Assembly: GCF_051961495.1 (NCBI RefSeq)
Contig: NZ_JBQCDF010000084.1
Span: forward strand, 1-15,213
DNA length: 15,213 bases
Reading direction: 5' to 3'
Source of the DNA: Cytophaga sp051961495
GTDB lineage: Bacteria > Bacteroidota > Bacteroidia > Cytophagales > Cytophagaceae
In this document: one piece after another, positions 1 to 7,442 of the stretch
Numbering within the stretch: the stretch's first letter is position 1
How the letters are laid out: the number at the start of each line of letters is the position of its first letter
Program-made: the position numbers and the translations under genes
The notes under the pieces: model-generated
What the model saw: only the letters and a program-made list of their open reading frames with translations
Databases searched by the model: none
Told to the model about the DNA's origin: nothing

Positions 1-867
1 AACGTGTTCACGACAACAAGCCTTGTAAATGGCGATAAAGTAGAAGTTCAGCTTACTTCCAACCTTGGCTGCCTGATTGGTACCAACCCATTCACATCGA
101 ATGTAATCACGATGGTGATCAAACCGATCCCTACGCCGGTAATCAATGAAGGCGACCAGACCATCTGTTCACCGAACACATTTACCTTCACGGCAGCAGT
201 GGGGGCTGGCAATAGCTACCAGTGGTATAAAGATGGCATAGCGATCAGCGGAGCAACAAATGCAACGTATGTGGCAGACCGCAGCGGGGTGTACACGATC
301 AATGAAGACAACGGAACATGTAACCTTCTTTCACAGCCGGCCACACTGGATGTAGTAGCGACACCGGTTGCAGATGCTGGAGCAGACATCTACATCAAGG
401 AAGGTGACCTTGGCAGATTGAATGGCAGCGGGGGTGCGTTATACACCTGGACACCTGCCATAGGCCTGAGCGATGTGAACAGCAATACACCTACATTTAC
501 AGCAGACCAGAACATTACGTATACGTTAAAAGTAGCCGATGCGAGCAATACCTGCAGCAGCACTGACCAGGTGAATGTATTTGTAGAAAAAGCAATCGTA
601 ATACCGAATGTTATAACGGTTAACGGAGATGGCACGAACGATACCTGGGAAATCAAGAATATCGAGAGCTTCCCGAACGCAGAGTTCCTGATCTACAACC
701 GTTGGGGCAACCTGGTTTGGAAGAGCTCAGGCTATCCGAAGAAGTGGGATGGATCGAATTACCGTAATGGTGAAGTGTTACCGGAAGGAACCTATTTCTA
801 CATCATCAATTTACATAGCCAGATCTTTACAGAGCCATACACAGGCTGGGTACAGATTGTGAAGTAA
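1..867 (+). CDS. Secreted adhesin-like protein with type IX secretion (type B, gliding-motility-associated) C-terminal domain, 5'-partial
   Basis: The reading frame is open from base 1, so this is the C-terminal ~289 residues of a longer protein; the in-frame GTG at 4 is not a credible start. Visible domains, counted from that GTG codon: an Ig-like module at about 45-117 (Cys55, the YQWYKDG strand, Cys106), a PKD/Ig-like module at about 120-195 (ADAGAD start, YTWTP strand, Cys184), then a C-terminal domain at about 198-287 with NGDGTNDTW, the IYNRWGNLVW strand, a WDG turn, LPEGTYFY and a GWVQIVK end. This matches the gliding motility-associated C-terminal domain (type B sorting domain) that sends proteins through the type IX secretion system to the cell surface or medium. 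A PorP/SprF-like gene follows 145 bp downstream, the usual partner arrangement. Role in adhesion or gliding is inferred from the family; the missing N-terminus could carry an enzyme domain. Confidence 0.88.
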   Translation, partial: NVFTTTSLVNGDKVEVQLTSNLGCLIGTNPFTSNVITMVIKPIPTPVINEGDQTICSPNTFTFTAAVGAGNSYQWYKDGIAISGATNATYVADRSGVYTINEDNGTCNLLSQPATLDVVATPVADAGADIYIKEGDLGRLNGSGGALYTWTPAIGLSDVNSNTPTFTADQNITYTLKVADASNTCSSTDQVNVFVEKAIVIPNVITVNGDGTNDTWEIKNIESFPNAEFLIYNRWGNLVWKSSGYPKKWDGSNYRNGEVLPEGTYFYIINLHSQIFTEPYTGWVQIVK

Positions 868-880
868 TAATTAAAAAATA

Positions 881-916
881 TACATGATCAGGTTACTTTT
901 TGGGCCTGATCATGTA
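881..916 (+). terminator. Hairpin terminator after the type IX cargo gene
   Basis: A perfect 12-bp inverted repeat (881-892 with 905-916) encloses a 12-nt loop, 14 nt after the stop codon. The flank is A/T-rich but lacks a long T-run on the plus strand, so it may be a weak terminator or an mRNA-stabilising stem that tunes expression of the PorP/SprF-like gene downstream. Confidence 0.6.
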
Positions 917-1012
917 ATTAGTATAGAAAATAAATGTATCCGGGCAACCTTCGGAATAATTTAGGAGTTACAGGAATAACAAGAATAATTAGAAACTATA
1001 AATAGCTGTTTA

Positions 1013-1975
1013 ATGAAGAAGTATTATTTATCGGTGTTATTGGTAAGCATGCTTGCACTAAGTGGTATGGCTCAACAGCGTCCGCAATATACGCAGTACA
1101 TGATCAACCCATTTTTGCTGAACCCAGCAGTTTCAGGGACAGAAGATTATGCTGATATGCGTGCAGGTTACCGTAAGCAGTGGACAGGCTTTGACGGATC
1201 TCCGCGTACCATGTATCTGAGTGCACATACCAATATCGGTAAGCACCTGGTAACAAATAACCGCAGTAGAAACAAAAAGAATGGTTTCCATGGTGTTGGT
1301 GGTGTAATAACCAATGATGCGATCGGTCCCACTACTACTACTACATTCAGCGGAGCATACTCTTATCACATAAAGATGAGCAAAAAAGTATTCGCATCTT
1401 TAGGAGTAATGGGTGGTTTCAACCAGTTTACGCTTGATGCGGGTAAACTTCAGCCAGGCCAGTCAAATGATGCTTCTATTTCAGCCGGTGTTTCAAAGAT
1501 CGGCATGGGAGACATCACCGTTGGTGCCTGGGTATATGGCGATAAATTCTATGCCGGTGCTTCTATGGCTCAGCTGGCACCAAGTCTTGCATTTACAAAA
1601 TCAAGCAATTCAGTAGACCAGTATTCATTAACACACCATTACTTCATTATGGCAGGTTACAGAATACCTTTGGGTTACGACTTTACCTTTATTCCATCAT
1701 TCTGTATCAAAGGAGCAACTCCTGCACCGCTTTCATTTGATATCAATGCTAAGGTTCGTTACAAAGATTTTGCATGGGCAGGTATTTCATACAGAAACAG
1801 AGATGCGGTTGCTGCAATGGTTGGTGTGATCATCAACAATACATTTGACATCAGCTATTCATATGATTATATCACAAGTGATATTAATAAATACACAGGT
1901 GGTTCACATGAGATTGTGATTGGTTACAGATTAAGACCACAAGGCAGAATTATTTGTCCGTCTAACTTCTGGTAA
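1013..1975 (+). CDS. PorP/SprF-family type IX secretion membrane protein
   Basis: 320 residues, the usual length of this family. It begins with a signal peptide (MKKYYLSVLLVSMLALSGMA, cleavage likely before QQ). The PorP/SprF hallmark follows at once: QYTQYMINPFLLNPAVSGTE at about residues 25-44, then YRKQWTGFDGSPRT. The rest alternates short aromatic, amphipathic strands and glycine turns, consistent with an outer-membrane beta-barrel. PorP (Porphyromonas) and SprF (Flavobacterium) are needed for secretion or surface attachment of particular type IX substrates; SprF serves SprB and is encoded beside it. The position directly after a type B cargo gene suggests this copy is dedicated to that cargo, which is inference. 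Genomes usually hold many paralogs, so no symbol is assigned. A strong terminator follows at 2006-2045. Confidence 0.88.
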   Translation: MKKYYLSVLLVSMLALSGMAQQRPQYTQYMINPFLLNPAVSGTEDYADMRAGYRKQWTGFDGSPRTMYLSAHTNIGKHLVTNNRSRNKKNGFHGVGGVITNDAIGPTTTTTFSGAYSYHIKMSKKVFASLGVMGGFNQFTLDAGKLQPGQSNDASISAGVSKIGMGDITVGAWVYGDKFYAGASMAQLAPSLAFTKSSNSVDQYSLTHHYFIMAGYRIPLGYDFTFIPSFCIKGATPAPLSFDINAKVRYKDFAWAGISYRNRDAVAAMVGVIINNTFDISYSYDYITSDINKYTGGSHEIVIGYRLRPQGRIICPSNFW

Positions 1976-2005
1976 GAAATCGTCCGGTCATAAAGACATT
2001 ACATT

Positions 2006-2045
2006 ATACTAAGAGGTCACGTTAAACAACGTGACCTCTTAGTAT
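2006..2045 (+). terminator. 18-bp perfect hairpin, terminator of the PorP/SprF-like gene
   Basis: Arms 2006-2023 and 2028-2045 pair perfectly over 18 bp around a 4-nt AAAC loop. The stem starts 30 nt after the PorP/SprF-like stop codon and ends 25 nt before the ATG of the next gene. The sequence after the stem is only moderately T-rich (TTTATA just past the right arm). Besides ending the upstream transcript it may act as a leader element for the gene at 2071. Confidence 0.75.
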
Positions 2046-2070
2046 TTATACAGGATTTAATTCATAGCAA

Positions 2071-2520
2071 ATGAATCTGGAACAAGCGAGGGAATTAATA
2101 GCAGCCAGCGATCTGCCTGCTGAAATAAAAGACGAGTGTACAATCGTTTTTGATCTGTTAGATGTTTCTTCTGATAAGCCTCAATTAAAAAATGTAGCCT
2201 TATTAGTGTCAGCAATGACATTGGAAAAAGCATTCAGAATTGTTTTATATGCAGAGTATAAAACAATTACTAAAATCAAGTTTTCTATATTGATTGATAA
2301 AGCTCAGCAGCTGGAATATATTTCAAAAGCAACCGCTGACCAGCTGCGTCAACTGAAGAATAACAGGAATGCTCATGCCCATCAGCGTTTGCTGGTAACA
2401 GATGATGAGCAGGAATTGATTTCAATCCCTGCAATCATGGAATGCGTCTACTCAATCTTTACAATCTATTACCAGAGATTTCCTGAACAAAAGCAGAATG
2501 AACAGCATGTAGCGGAGTAA
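2071..2520 (+). CDS. Small helical protein with HEPN/DUF4145-like R-x4-H motif
   Basis: 149 residues, no signal peptide or membrane segment, so cytoplasmic. I do not recognise a named family with certainty. The protein appears all-helical: helices around 3-15, 41-60, 72-81 and 87-98, then LKNNRNAHAH at 95-104, then a C-terminal helix at about 117-136. Arg99 and His104 fit the R-x4-6-H motif of HEPN domains, and an 'RN..AH' element late in a short helical protein is typical of DUF4145/HEPN-like proteins. HEPN proteins are often RNases or RNA-binding subunits, but many lack activity, so function is not assigned. It follows a strong hairpin by 25 nt and converges on polA with a 3-bp gap. No nucleotidyltransferase (MNT) partner or antitoxin-like gene is adjacent, so a toxin-antitoxin role is not supported by context. 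Confidence 0.75.
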   Translation: MNLEQARELIAASDLPAEIKDECTIVFDLLDVSSDKPQLKNVALLVSAMTLEKAFRIVLYAEYKTITKIKFSILIDKAQQLEYISKATADQLRQLKNNRNAHAHQRLLVTDDEQELISIPAIMECVYSIFTIYYQRFPEQKQNEQHVAE

Positions 2521-2523
2521 TTT

Positions 2524-5364
2524 TTAGTGTGCTTCCAGCCAGTTGTTTCCAATGCCGATTCCTATTTCCATTGGCACATCCAGTGGTATAGCATGCTTCA
2601 TGAACGATTCAACATTTGTCTTTAACAAATCAAGTTCATCTTTATGGGCATCAAAAAGCAATTCATCATGTACCTGCAGAATCATTTTTGATTGTAGATT
2701 CTCTTCTTTCATCCAATGCTGAATATTAATCATAGCAACTTTGATCATATCAGCAGCGCTACCCTGGATCGGAGCATTGATGGCGTTCCGTTCCGCAAAA
2801 CCACGCATCGTCATATTACGGGAATTAATATCGCGCAGGAATCTTCTTCTGCCGAGAATAGTTTCAACATATTCAACTTCACGTGCTGTGTTTACGCAAT
2901 TGTCCATATATGATTTCACAGCAGGAAATTCTGTAAAATACGAAGTAATAATTTCAGCAGCTTCCTTACGTGGAATAGATAAGCGTTGTGATAAACCAAA
3001 AGCGCTTATTCCATAGATGATCCCGAAGTTTACCATTTTTGCTTTACGACGCATGTCTGATGTTACGTCTTCAAGGGCTACGCGGAATACTTTGCTGGCA
3101 GTAGTGCTGTGGATATCAACACCATTTTTAAAAGCGGAAAGCATACTTTCATCTTTACTGAAGGCTGCCATGATACGTAATTCGATCTGTGAATAATCGG
3201 CAGATAAAATCACATGGTCTTGATCACGCGCAACAAAAGCTCGACGGATTTCTTTTCCCCGGTCGGTACGGATCGGAATATTCTGAAGATTGGGATTGGT
3301 AGAACTTAAGCGGCCGGTTGCTGCAACAGCCTGGTTGAAGGACGTATGAACCCTGCCGTCTGCTCCCAGCAGTTGCGGCAGCGCATCAACATATGTAGAT
3401 TTTAATTTCTGGAACTCTCTGTAATTTAAAATATCTGAGAGGATAGGATGGTCACTGTCGAGCTTTGTAAGTACTTCTTCACCGGTTGCATATTGCCCGG
3501 TCTTGGTCTTTTTGGCATTGGGATCTAATTTTAATCTGTCGAATAAAATTTCGCCAAGCTGTTTGGGGGAAGAGATATTGAATTCTGTTCCGGCGTGCAG
3601 GTAGATTTGTTTTTCGACAGAAGAAATTTCTGTCTGCAGCAATGCAGAGAATTCAGCCAGCGCCTGTGTATCAATTTTTACTCCGTTCAGCTCCATGTCT
3701 GCAAGTACTTCGCTGAGCGGCATTTCAACATTGTTAAATAAAGATTCAAGTTTTTGATCTTTAATTAACGGGTTAAAGAAATTATATAACTGATAAGTAA
3801 TGTCTGCATCTTCAGCAGCATATTCCGTAATTGCTTTAATGTCTACATCGCGCATGTTGCTTTGCTTCACACCTTTCTTACCGATCAGCTGTTCAATGGA
3901 AACCGGACTATAGTTCAGATAAACTTCTGCAAGCGTATCCATACCGTGGCGCATTTCAGGTTCGAGCAGGTAATGTGCAAGCATGGTATCAAACAACGGA
4001 CCTGCAACCAGGAACTCATATTTCTTTAATACCAGTAGGTCGTACTTCAAATTCTGACCGACTTTAGTGATAGAAGTATTACTGAATGCAGGCTGCAGCA
4101 TGTCCAGTATTTTCTTCGTACGAATCTGGTCGCTGGTAAGAGGAATATAATACGCTTCGTGTTTTTGAAATGAAATAGCAAGGCCTACAAGTTCGGCCTC
4201 AAGTGCATTAAGGGAAGTCGTTTCAGTATCAAAGCAGAAAGACTCCTGCAGCAAAAGTAAGTTGTTGAGGCGAATAATATCAGTTTCTGATTCTACTGTA
4301 TAGTAATCATGCAGTACGGTATCGATTGAATCACGCACAACCGTTTCTGTTACTTCACCTTTATCATTGATTTCGGCGGCAACAGTCTCTGCGGCCTCCA
4401 TGCCAAAGAGCCCCATTTGTCCGCTTGCAGCAGTGGGTGAAGTTTTTTTAGCAGGTTTACTTTCCGGCTTTTTTTCAGGTTCAGCAGTCGTTGCTGTATT
4501 TCCGAACAAACGTTTTTTTAATGTCCGGAATTCTAATTCATCAAACAATCTGTCTAATGCTTCAACATTATATTCTTTTACGCGAAGCGCTTCTTCATCA
4601 AACGCAATAGGAACTTCGCAGTGGATCGTTGCCAGCTCTTTTGATAGCAGACCCTGGTCGGCAAAGTTGATTACGTTTTCCTTTTGTTTTCCTTTTAGCT
4701 GGTCTGCATTTTTGATCAGGTTTTCGACCGACCCGAATTCTGCAATCAACTTCTGGGCCGTTTTCTCTCCAATGCCGGGGATACCCGGAATGTTGTCGAC
4801 GGTATCACCCTGCAGACCCAGGATATCGCGCACCTGGTCTACGTGCTGAATATTAAAGCGCTCCAATACTTTTTTGATATCATAGATCTCGACTTCATTG
4901 CCCATATATGCCGGACGATACAGGAACACATGCTCGTTTACAAGCTGCATGTAATCCTTATCCATCGTCATCATGTAAACATCAAAACCCAGTGGCGGCG
5001 CAACTTTTGAAAATGTACCAACGATATCATCGGCTTCATAACCGGGTACACCAAGGATAGGAATATTCATACCTTCCAGCAAGCGGTAGATGTAAGGTAT
5101 CGCTGTAGTAATATCTTCAGGCTGTTCCTGGCGGTTGGCTTTGTATTCAGTAAAGTTATCGTGACGGAATGTAGGCCCGTGCAGGTCAAAAGCAACACCA
5201 ATGTGCGTAGGTTTTTCCTTCAGTAATATTTCAAGAAGACTGTTTGTAAAACCAAACACAGCACCGGTGCTGATGCCGGTGGATGTAATGCGGGGATTTT
5301 TACTAAAAGCAAAGTGGGCACGATAGATTAGTGCCATGGCATCCAATAAAAACAATTTTTTCAT
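2524..5364 (-). CDS. polA: DNA polymerase I
   Basis: 946 residues, normal for Bacteroidota PolA. It fills gaps and removes RNA primers during replication and repair. Domains in order: 5'-3' nuclease at about 1-290, with acidic metal ligands Asp8, Asp112/113, Asp135/137 and Asp187/190 and the helix-hairpin-helix NIPGIPGIGEKTA; a Lys/Pro/Glu-rich linker at about 290-350; 3'-5' exonuclease at about 355-540 with Exo I Asp379/Glu381 (FDTET), Exo II Asn438/Asp442 (VGQNLKYD) and Exo III Tyr515/Asp519 (YAAED); polymerase from about 545, with motif A Asp723 (SADYSQIELR), motif B at 772-785 (Arg773, Lys776, Phe780, Tyr784) and motif C His899-Asp900-Glu901 (QVHDE). All three activities therefore look intact, including proofreading, which some PolA lineages have lost. 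Phe at 780 is the Taq Phe667-type position that disfavours dideoxynucleotides. The start is set by the MKKLFLLDAM beginning. It is transcribed divergently from the carbonic-anhydrase-like gene. Confidence 0.98.
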   Translation of the reverse strand: MKKLFLLDAMALIYRAHFAFSKNPRITSTGISTGAVFGFTNSLLEILLKEKPTHIGVAFDLHGPTFRHDNFTEYKANRQEQPEDITTAIPYIYRLLEGMNIPILGVPGYEADDIVGTFSKVAPPLGFDVYMMTMDKDYMQLVNEHVFLYRPAYMGNEVEIYDIKKVLERFNIQHVDQVRDILGLQGDTVDNIPGIPGIGEKTAQKLIAEFGSVENLIKNADQLKGKQKENVINFADQGLLSKELATIHCEVPIAFDEEALRVKEYNVEALDRLFDELEFRTLKKRLFGNTATTAEPEKKPESKPAKKTSPTAASGQMGLFGMEAAETVAAEINDKGEVTETVVRDSIDTVLHDYYTVESETDIIRLNNLLLLQESFCFDTETTSLNALEAELVGLAISFQKHEAYYIPLTSDQIRTKKILDMLQPAFSNTSITKVGQNLKYDLLVLKKYEFLVAGPLFDTMLAHYLLEPEMRHGMDTLAEVYLNYSPVSIEQLIGKKGVKQSNMRDVDIKAITEYAAEDADITYQLYNFFNPLIKDQKLESLFNNVEMPLSEVLADMELNGVKIDTQALAEFSALLQTEISSVEKQIYLHAGTEFNISSPKQLGEILFDRLKLDPNAKKTKTGQYATGEEVLTKLDSDHPILSDILNYREFQKLKSTYVDALPQLLGADGRVHTSFNQAVAATGRLSSTNPNLQNIPIRTDRGKEIRRAFVARDQDHVILSADYSQIELRIMAAFSKDESMLSAFKNGVDIHSTTASKVFRVALEDVTSDMRRKAKMVNFGIIYGISAFGLSQRLSIPRKEAAEIITSYFTEFPAVKSYMDNCVNTAREVEYVETILGRRRFLRDINSRNMTMRGFAERNAINAPIQGSAADMIKVAMINIQHWMKEENLQSKMILQVHDELLFDAHKDELDLLKTNVESFMKHAIPLDVPMEIGIGIGNNWLEAH

Positions 5365-5391
5365 GCGTAGTCAATTAATATATTGTTGCGC

Positions 5392-5417
5392 AGTATTACA
5401 GAGCAGACTGTAATACT
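5392..5417. repeat. 10-bp perfect inverted repeat in the polA leader
   Basis: AGTATTACAG at 5392-5401 is matched by its exact reverse complement at 5408-5417, around a 6-nt spacer. It lies 28-53 nt upstream of the polA ATG, in the 197-bp divergent gap shared with the carbonic-anhydrase-like gene. It could be a protein-binding operator or a leader hairpin. There is no T-tract on either side, so a terminator is unlikely. Confidence 0.5.
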
Positions 5418-5530
5418 CGTCCGGATACATTTTAGAATTTCAAGTTAGTCAATAAATAGAACAGATAACAGGTCTCAGCAGGGCATAACGGTTATTTAAA
5501 TTTATGCCTGAAGACTTACCAAATATTTTA

Positions 5531-5538
5531 TATTTTTG
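5531..5538 (+). promoter_or_regulatory. Candidate Bacteroidota -7 promoter box (TAnnTTTG) for the carbonic-anhydrase-like gene
   Basis: TATTTTTG is an exact match to the Bacteroidota sigma-ABfr -7 consensus TAnnTTTG and sits 23 nt before the ATG at 5562, giving a short leader. A convincing TTTG -33 box is not visible at the expected distance; the nearest T-rich element is TTTA at 5501-5504. The call rests on the -7 box and its position. Confidence 0.4.
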
Positions 5539-5561
5539 AACAAGATAAAAGAGATACATTT

Positions 5562-6083
5562 ATGGCACTTATAAGAGGAGTTCGTGGAAAGAAGCCGGTG
5601 TTTGGCGCTAATTGCTGGCTTGCGGAAAATGCAACCATTGTTGGTGAAGTTGAAATGGGAGAATCGTGCAGTGTTTGGTTTAATGCAGTGATTCGCGGAG
5701 ATGTGAATTATATTAAGATTGGCAATAAGGTTAATATTCAGGATGGGGCCTGTATCCATTGTACGTTTGAAAAGCATGCTACGGTGATTGGTGATAATGT
5801 ATCCATTGGCCATAATGCAATTGTGCATGGTTGTACGGTTGAAGAAAACGTACTCATAGGCATGGGGGCCATTGTAATGGATCGTTGTTATATAGAAAAG
5901 AATTCATTGATAGCCGCAGGCTCTGTTTTACTCGAAGGCACGCGGGTAGAAAGCGGTTCTTTGTATGCGGGCGTGCCGGCAAAAAAGGTGAAGGATTTAA
6001 CGCCGGAACATTTTAAGACTATTATTGAGCGGATTTCCAATAATTATGTCATGTATTCCGGCTGGTTTAAGGACGAAGAATAA
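5562..6083 (+). CDS. Gamma-carbonic-anhydrase-family hexapeptide-repeat protein
   Basis: 173 residues, the usual size for the YrdA/PaaY/CamH group. Most of the chain is left-handed beta-helix built from hexapeptide repeats (examples ENATIVGEV, DNVSIGHNAIVHG, ENVLIGMGAIV, KNSLIAAGSVL), ending in a C-terminal helix at about 147-162. Three histidines that fit the metal ligands of the trimeric archaeal enzyme Cam are present: His66, His84 and His89, with the characteristic 5-residue step between the last two. Arg45, Asp47, Gln60 and Asp61 fit the conserved active-site positions. The acidic proton-shuttle loop of Cam is absent (18 instead of 36 residues between the first two His), as in the CamH/YrdA branch, so it may hydrate CO2 weakly or serve another role. 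It probably acts as a cytoplasmic trimer. Divergent from polA; no functional partner is visible nearby. Confidence 0.88.
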   Translation: MALIRGVRGKKPVFGANCWLAENATIVGEVEMGESCSVWFNAVIRGDVNYIKIGNKVNIQDGACIHCTFEKHATVIGDNVSIGHNAIVHGCTVEENVLIGMGAIVMDRCYIEKNSLIAAGSVLLEGTRVESGSLYAGVPAKKVKDLTPEHFKTIIERISNNYVMYSGWFKDEE

Positions 6084-6224
6084 TGGCTAACTTTTCAACA
6101 AATATGATTTTTCCGTAAAACTTACTTAAAAACAAGTACCTTTTTTCAAACTATTTCATAAATCCTGCGTAAGAGACAATGCAACATATTTAATATTTTA
6201 AAACTATAACCAAATTTTATTCTT

Positions 6225-6734
6225 ATGGATTCTACACAAGTTGTTGATTACAGCGCAAGTTCAGACACAATTATTACAACTACATCAGCAGGCTTATCTC
6301 AGCAGGATGCAGATCTTATGGCAACCATGATACAGGCAATGGGCGCAGCGTTCATTGGTATTCTGATATTCTTTATTGCAATGATGATTTTTATGATTGT
6401 CTGCAATTGGATTATTTTTGAAAAAGCAGGCAGAAAAGGATGGGAATCAATTGTTCCATACTACAATATCTATGTGCTGTTCCAGTTTATCGGAAGATCG
6501 CTTTGGAACATCCTCTGGATATTTTTACCTATCGTCGGAATCATTGTATTCCTGATTAAGATGAATGTTTCACTTGCAAAATCCTTTGGAAAAGGAACCG
6601 GTTTTGCATTGGGATTAATTTTCTTAAGCCCGATTTTCCATGCAATCCTTGCGTTTGACAAGTCAATCGTATACGTAGGTCCGAATGGTGTTCCTACGGA
6701 CCAAGGTTCAGGTGCATTAGATAGTGATATATAA
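6225..6734 (+). CDS. DUF5684-like integral membrane protein
   Basis: 169 residues. An acidic, Ser/Thr-rich N-terminus (about 1-35) precedes a first membrane helix at about 39-65 (GAAFIGILIFFIAMMIFMIV). Then comes the conserved loop IFEKAGRKGWESIVPYYNIY at about 67-86, a hydrophobic stretch at about 86-113 (LWNILWIFLPIVGIIVFLI), the short motif LAKSFGKGTGFALGL at about 117-131 and a last helix to about 145. The 'FEKAGRKGW..IVPYYN' and 'AK.FGKG.GF.LGL' signatures are those of the DUF5684 family, often found in signal-peptidase-like or small membrane proteins. Molecular function is unknown. It has its own leader of 141 bp and is followed by a hairpin at 6760-6782, so it is probably monocistronic. 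Confidence 0.75.
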   Translation: MDSTQVVDYSASSDTIITTTSAGLSQQDADLMATMIQAMGAAFIGILIFFIAMMIFMIVCNWIIFEKAGRKGWESIVPYYNIYVLFQFIGRSLWNILWIFLPIVGIIVFLIKMNVSLAKSFGKGTGFALGLIFLSPIFHAILAFDKSIVYVGPNGVPTDQGSGALDSDI

Positions 6735-6759
6735 TTCTGAATTACAAAAGTATTTTAAA

Positions 6760-6782
6760 AGGTCCCGCCGGAAGCGTGGCCT
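6760..6782 (+). terminator. Terminator after the DUF5684-like gene
   Basis: A GC-rich hairpin (6760-6768 with 6774-6782, one mismatch and one G-U pair, CGGAA loop) is preceded by AAAA and followed by ATTTTGTTTG. It lies 26 nt after the stop codon. An imperfect but typical intrinsic terminator. Confidence 0.55.
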
Positions 6783-6862
6783 ATTTTGTTTGTATATTTT
6801 TCAGGCAAAATTTGAATAGGCTTGATAATTGTAGTATTATTAAAAACTTAAATCTATACCGT

Positions 6863-7396
6863 ATGAGATATTTAATTGGATTAGTTGCCGTATTGGGATT
6901 CAGCATTTTGTCTCAGGCACAAAGCGCGTTGCCAATTGACGCTACCACAAACAAAGTTACCTGGCAGGAAACTGTTCCGCTGGATAGTATAAGCCGTGAT
7001 GATATGTTTGATCGCTGCAAACGCTGGCTGGCCCACTATTATAAAATTGAATCCTTTACTGTCGACAGTAAAGTAAGTTATACGGTGGCAACCAATGCAA
7101 GCTTTAATGTGAACCTGACTTACGATTTCAAATATAAATCGCAAAACAATGTTTCTTATACGATCACGCTGAACCAAAAAGAAGGCAAGTATAGAGTAAC
7201 GATCACAGATTTTATGTTTTACAAAACAGCTTCCGGAGTTAAAACACAGATTCCGTTGGAGCAGGCATATGCGAAGATGACCAGCCAGAACAAAGGGGAA
7301 ACAACAACCCAGGTAAAAGCTGAAATCGACAAAGTATTAGCAGACCTGAAATTATTCATGGAAAAAGGATTTGTAAAAACAGAAGAAGATTGGTAG
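6863..7396 (+). CDS. Secreted DUF4468-like protein
   Basis: 177 residues from the ATG at 6863. This start was chosen because it opens directly into a signal peptide (MRYLIGLVAVLGFSILSQAQ), whereas the longer frame from 6776 adds 29 residues that overlap the preceding terminator hairpin. After cleavage near SQA|Q the mature protein begins SALPIDATTNKVTWQETVPLDS, followed by a helix DDMFDRCKRWLAHYY (about residues 46-60) and several beta strands (YTVATNASFNVNLTYDF, VSYTITLNQKEGKYRVTITDFMF). The 'LPxD..tnkv.w.e.v.v' opening and the 'ykv.l..k.GryR..itdf' strand pair resemble the DUF4468 (TBP-like fold) family found widely in Bacteroidota; its function is unknown. It ends in a helix at about 143-165. 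Likely periplasmic. It converges on the WD40-caspase gene with a shared terminator. Confidence 0.7.
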   Translation: MRYLIGLVAVLGFSILSQAQSALPIDATTNKVTWQETVPLDSISRDDMFDRCKRWLAHYYKIESFTVDSKVSYTVATNASFNVNLTYDFKYKSQNNVSYTITLNQKEGKYRVTITDFMFYKTASGVKTQIPLEQAYAKMTSQNKGETTTQVKAEIDKVLADLKLFMEKGFVKTEEDW

Positions 7397-7442
7397 GACA
7401 AGTGAAATTCCAAACTCCAAATTCCAAAAAAAACAAAGACAA

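Noticed and set aside
2071..2520. HEPN-like gene as a toxin of a toxin-antitoxin pair
   Set aside because: No small partner gene, nucleotidyltransferase or overlapping frame lies next to it on the same strand.
4367..4849. 160-residue plus-strand reading frame inside polA
   Set aside because: Antisense to the 5'-nuclease and linker coding region of polA; Ser/Phe-rich translation typical of a shadow frame.
5502..5828. 108-residue minus-strand reading frame over the carbonic-anhydrase-like gene
   Set aside because: Antisense to hexapeptide repeats; the open frame is explained by the repeated codons of the real gene.
6108..6144. Promoter for the DUF5684-like gene (TACCTTTT at 6137-6144)
   Set aside because: The box differs from TAnnTTTG at the last base, no TTTG lies at the right distance, and the leader would be about 75 nt; not distinguishable from the A/T-rich background.
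6117..6146. Possible terminator after the carbonic-anhydrase-like gene
   Set aside because: The only pairing is a 5-bp A/T-rich stem (TACTT/AAGTA) before CCTTTTTT; too weak to call.
6776..6862. N-terminal extension of the DUF4468-like protein
   Set aside because: It would start inside the terminator hairpin of the previous gene and place 29 non-signal residues before a good signal peptide beginning at 6863.
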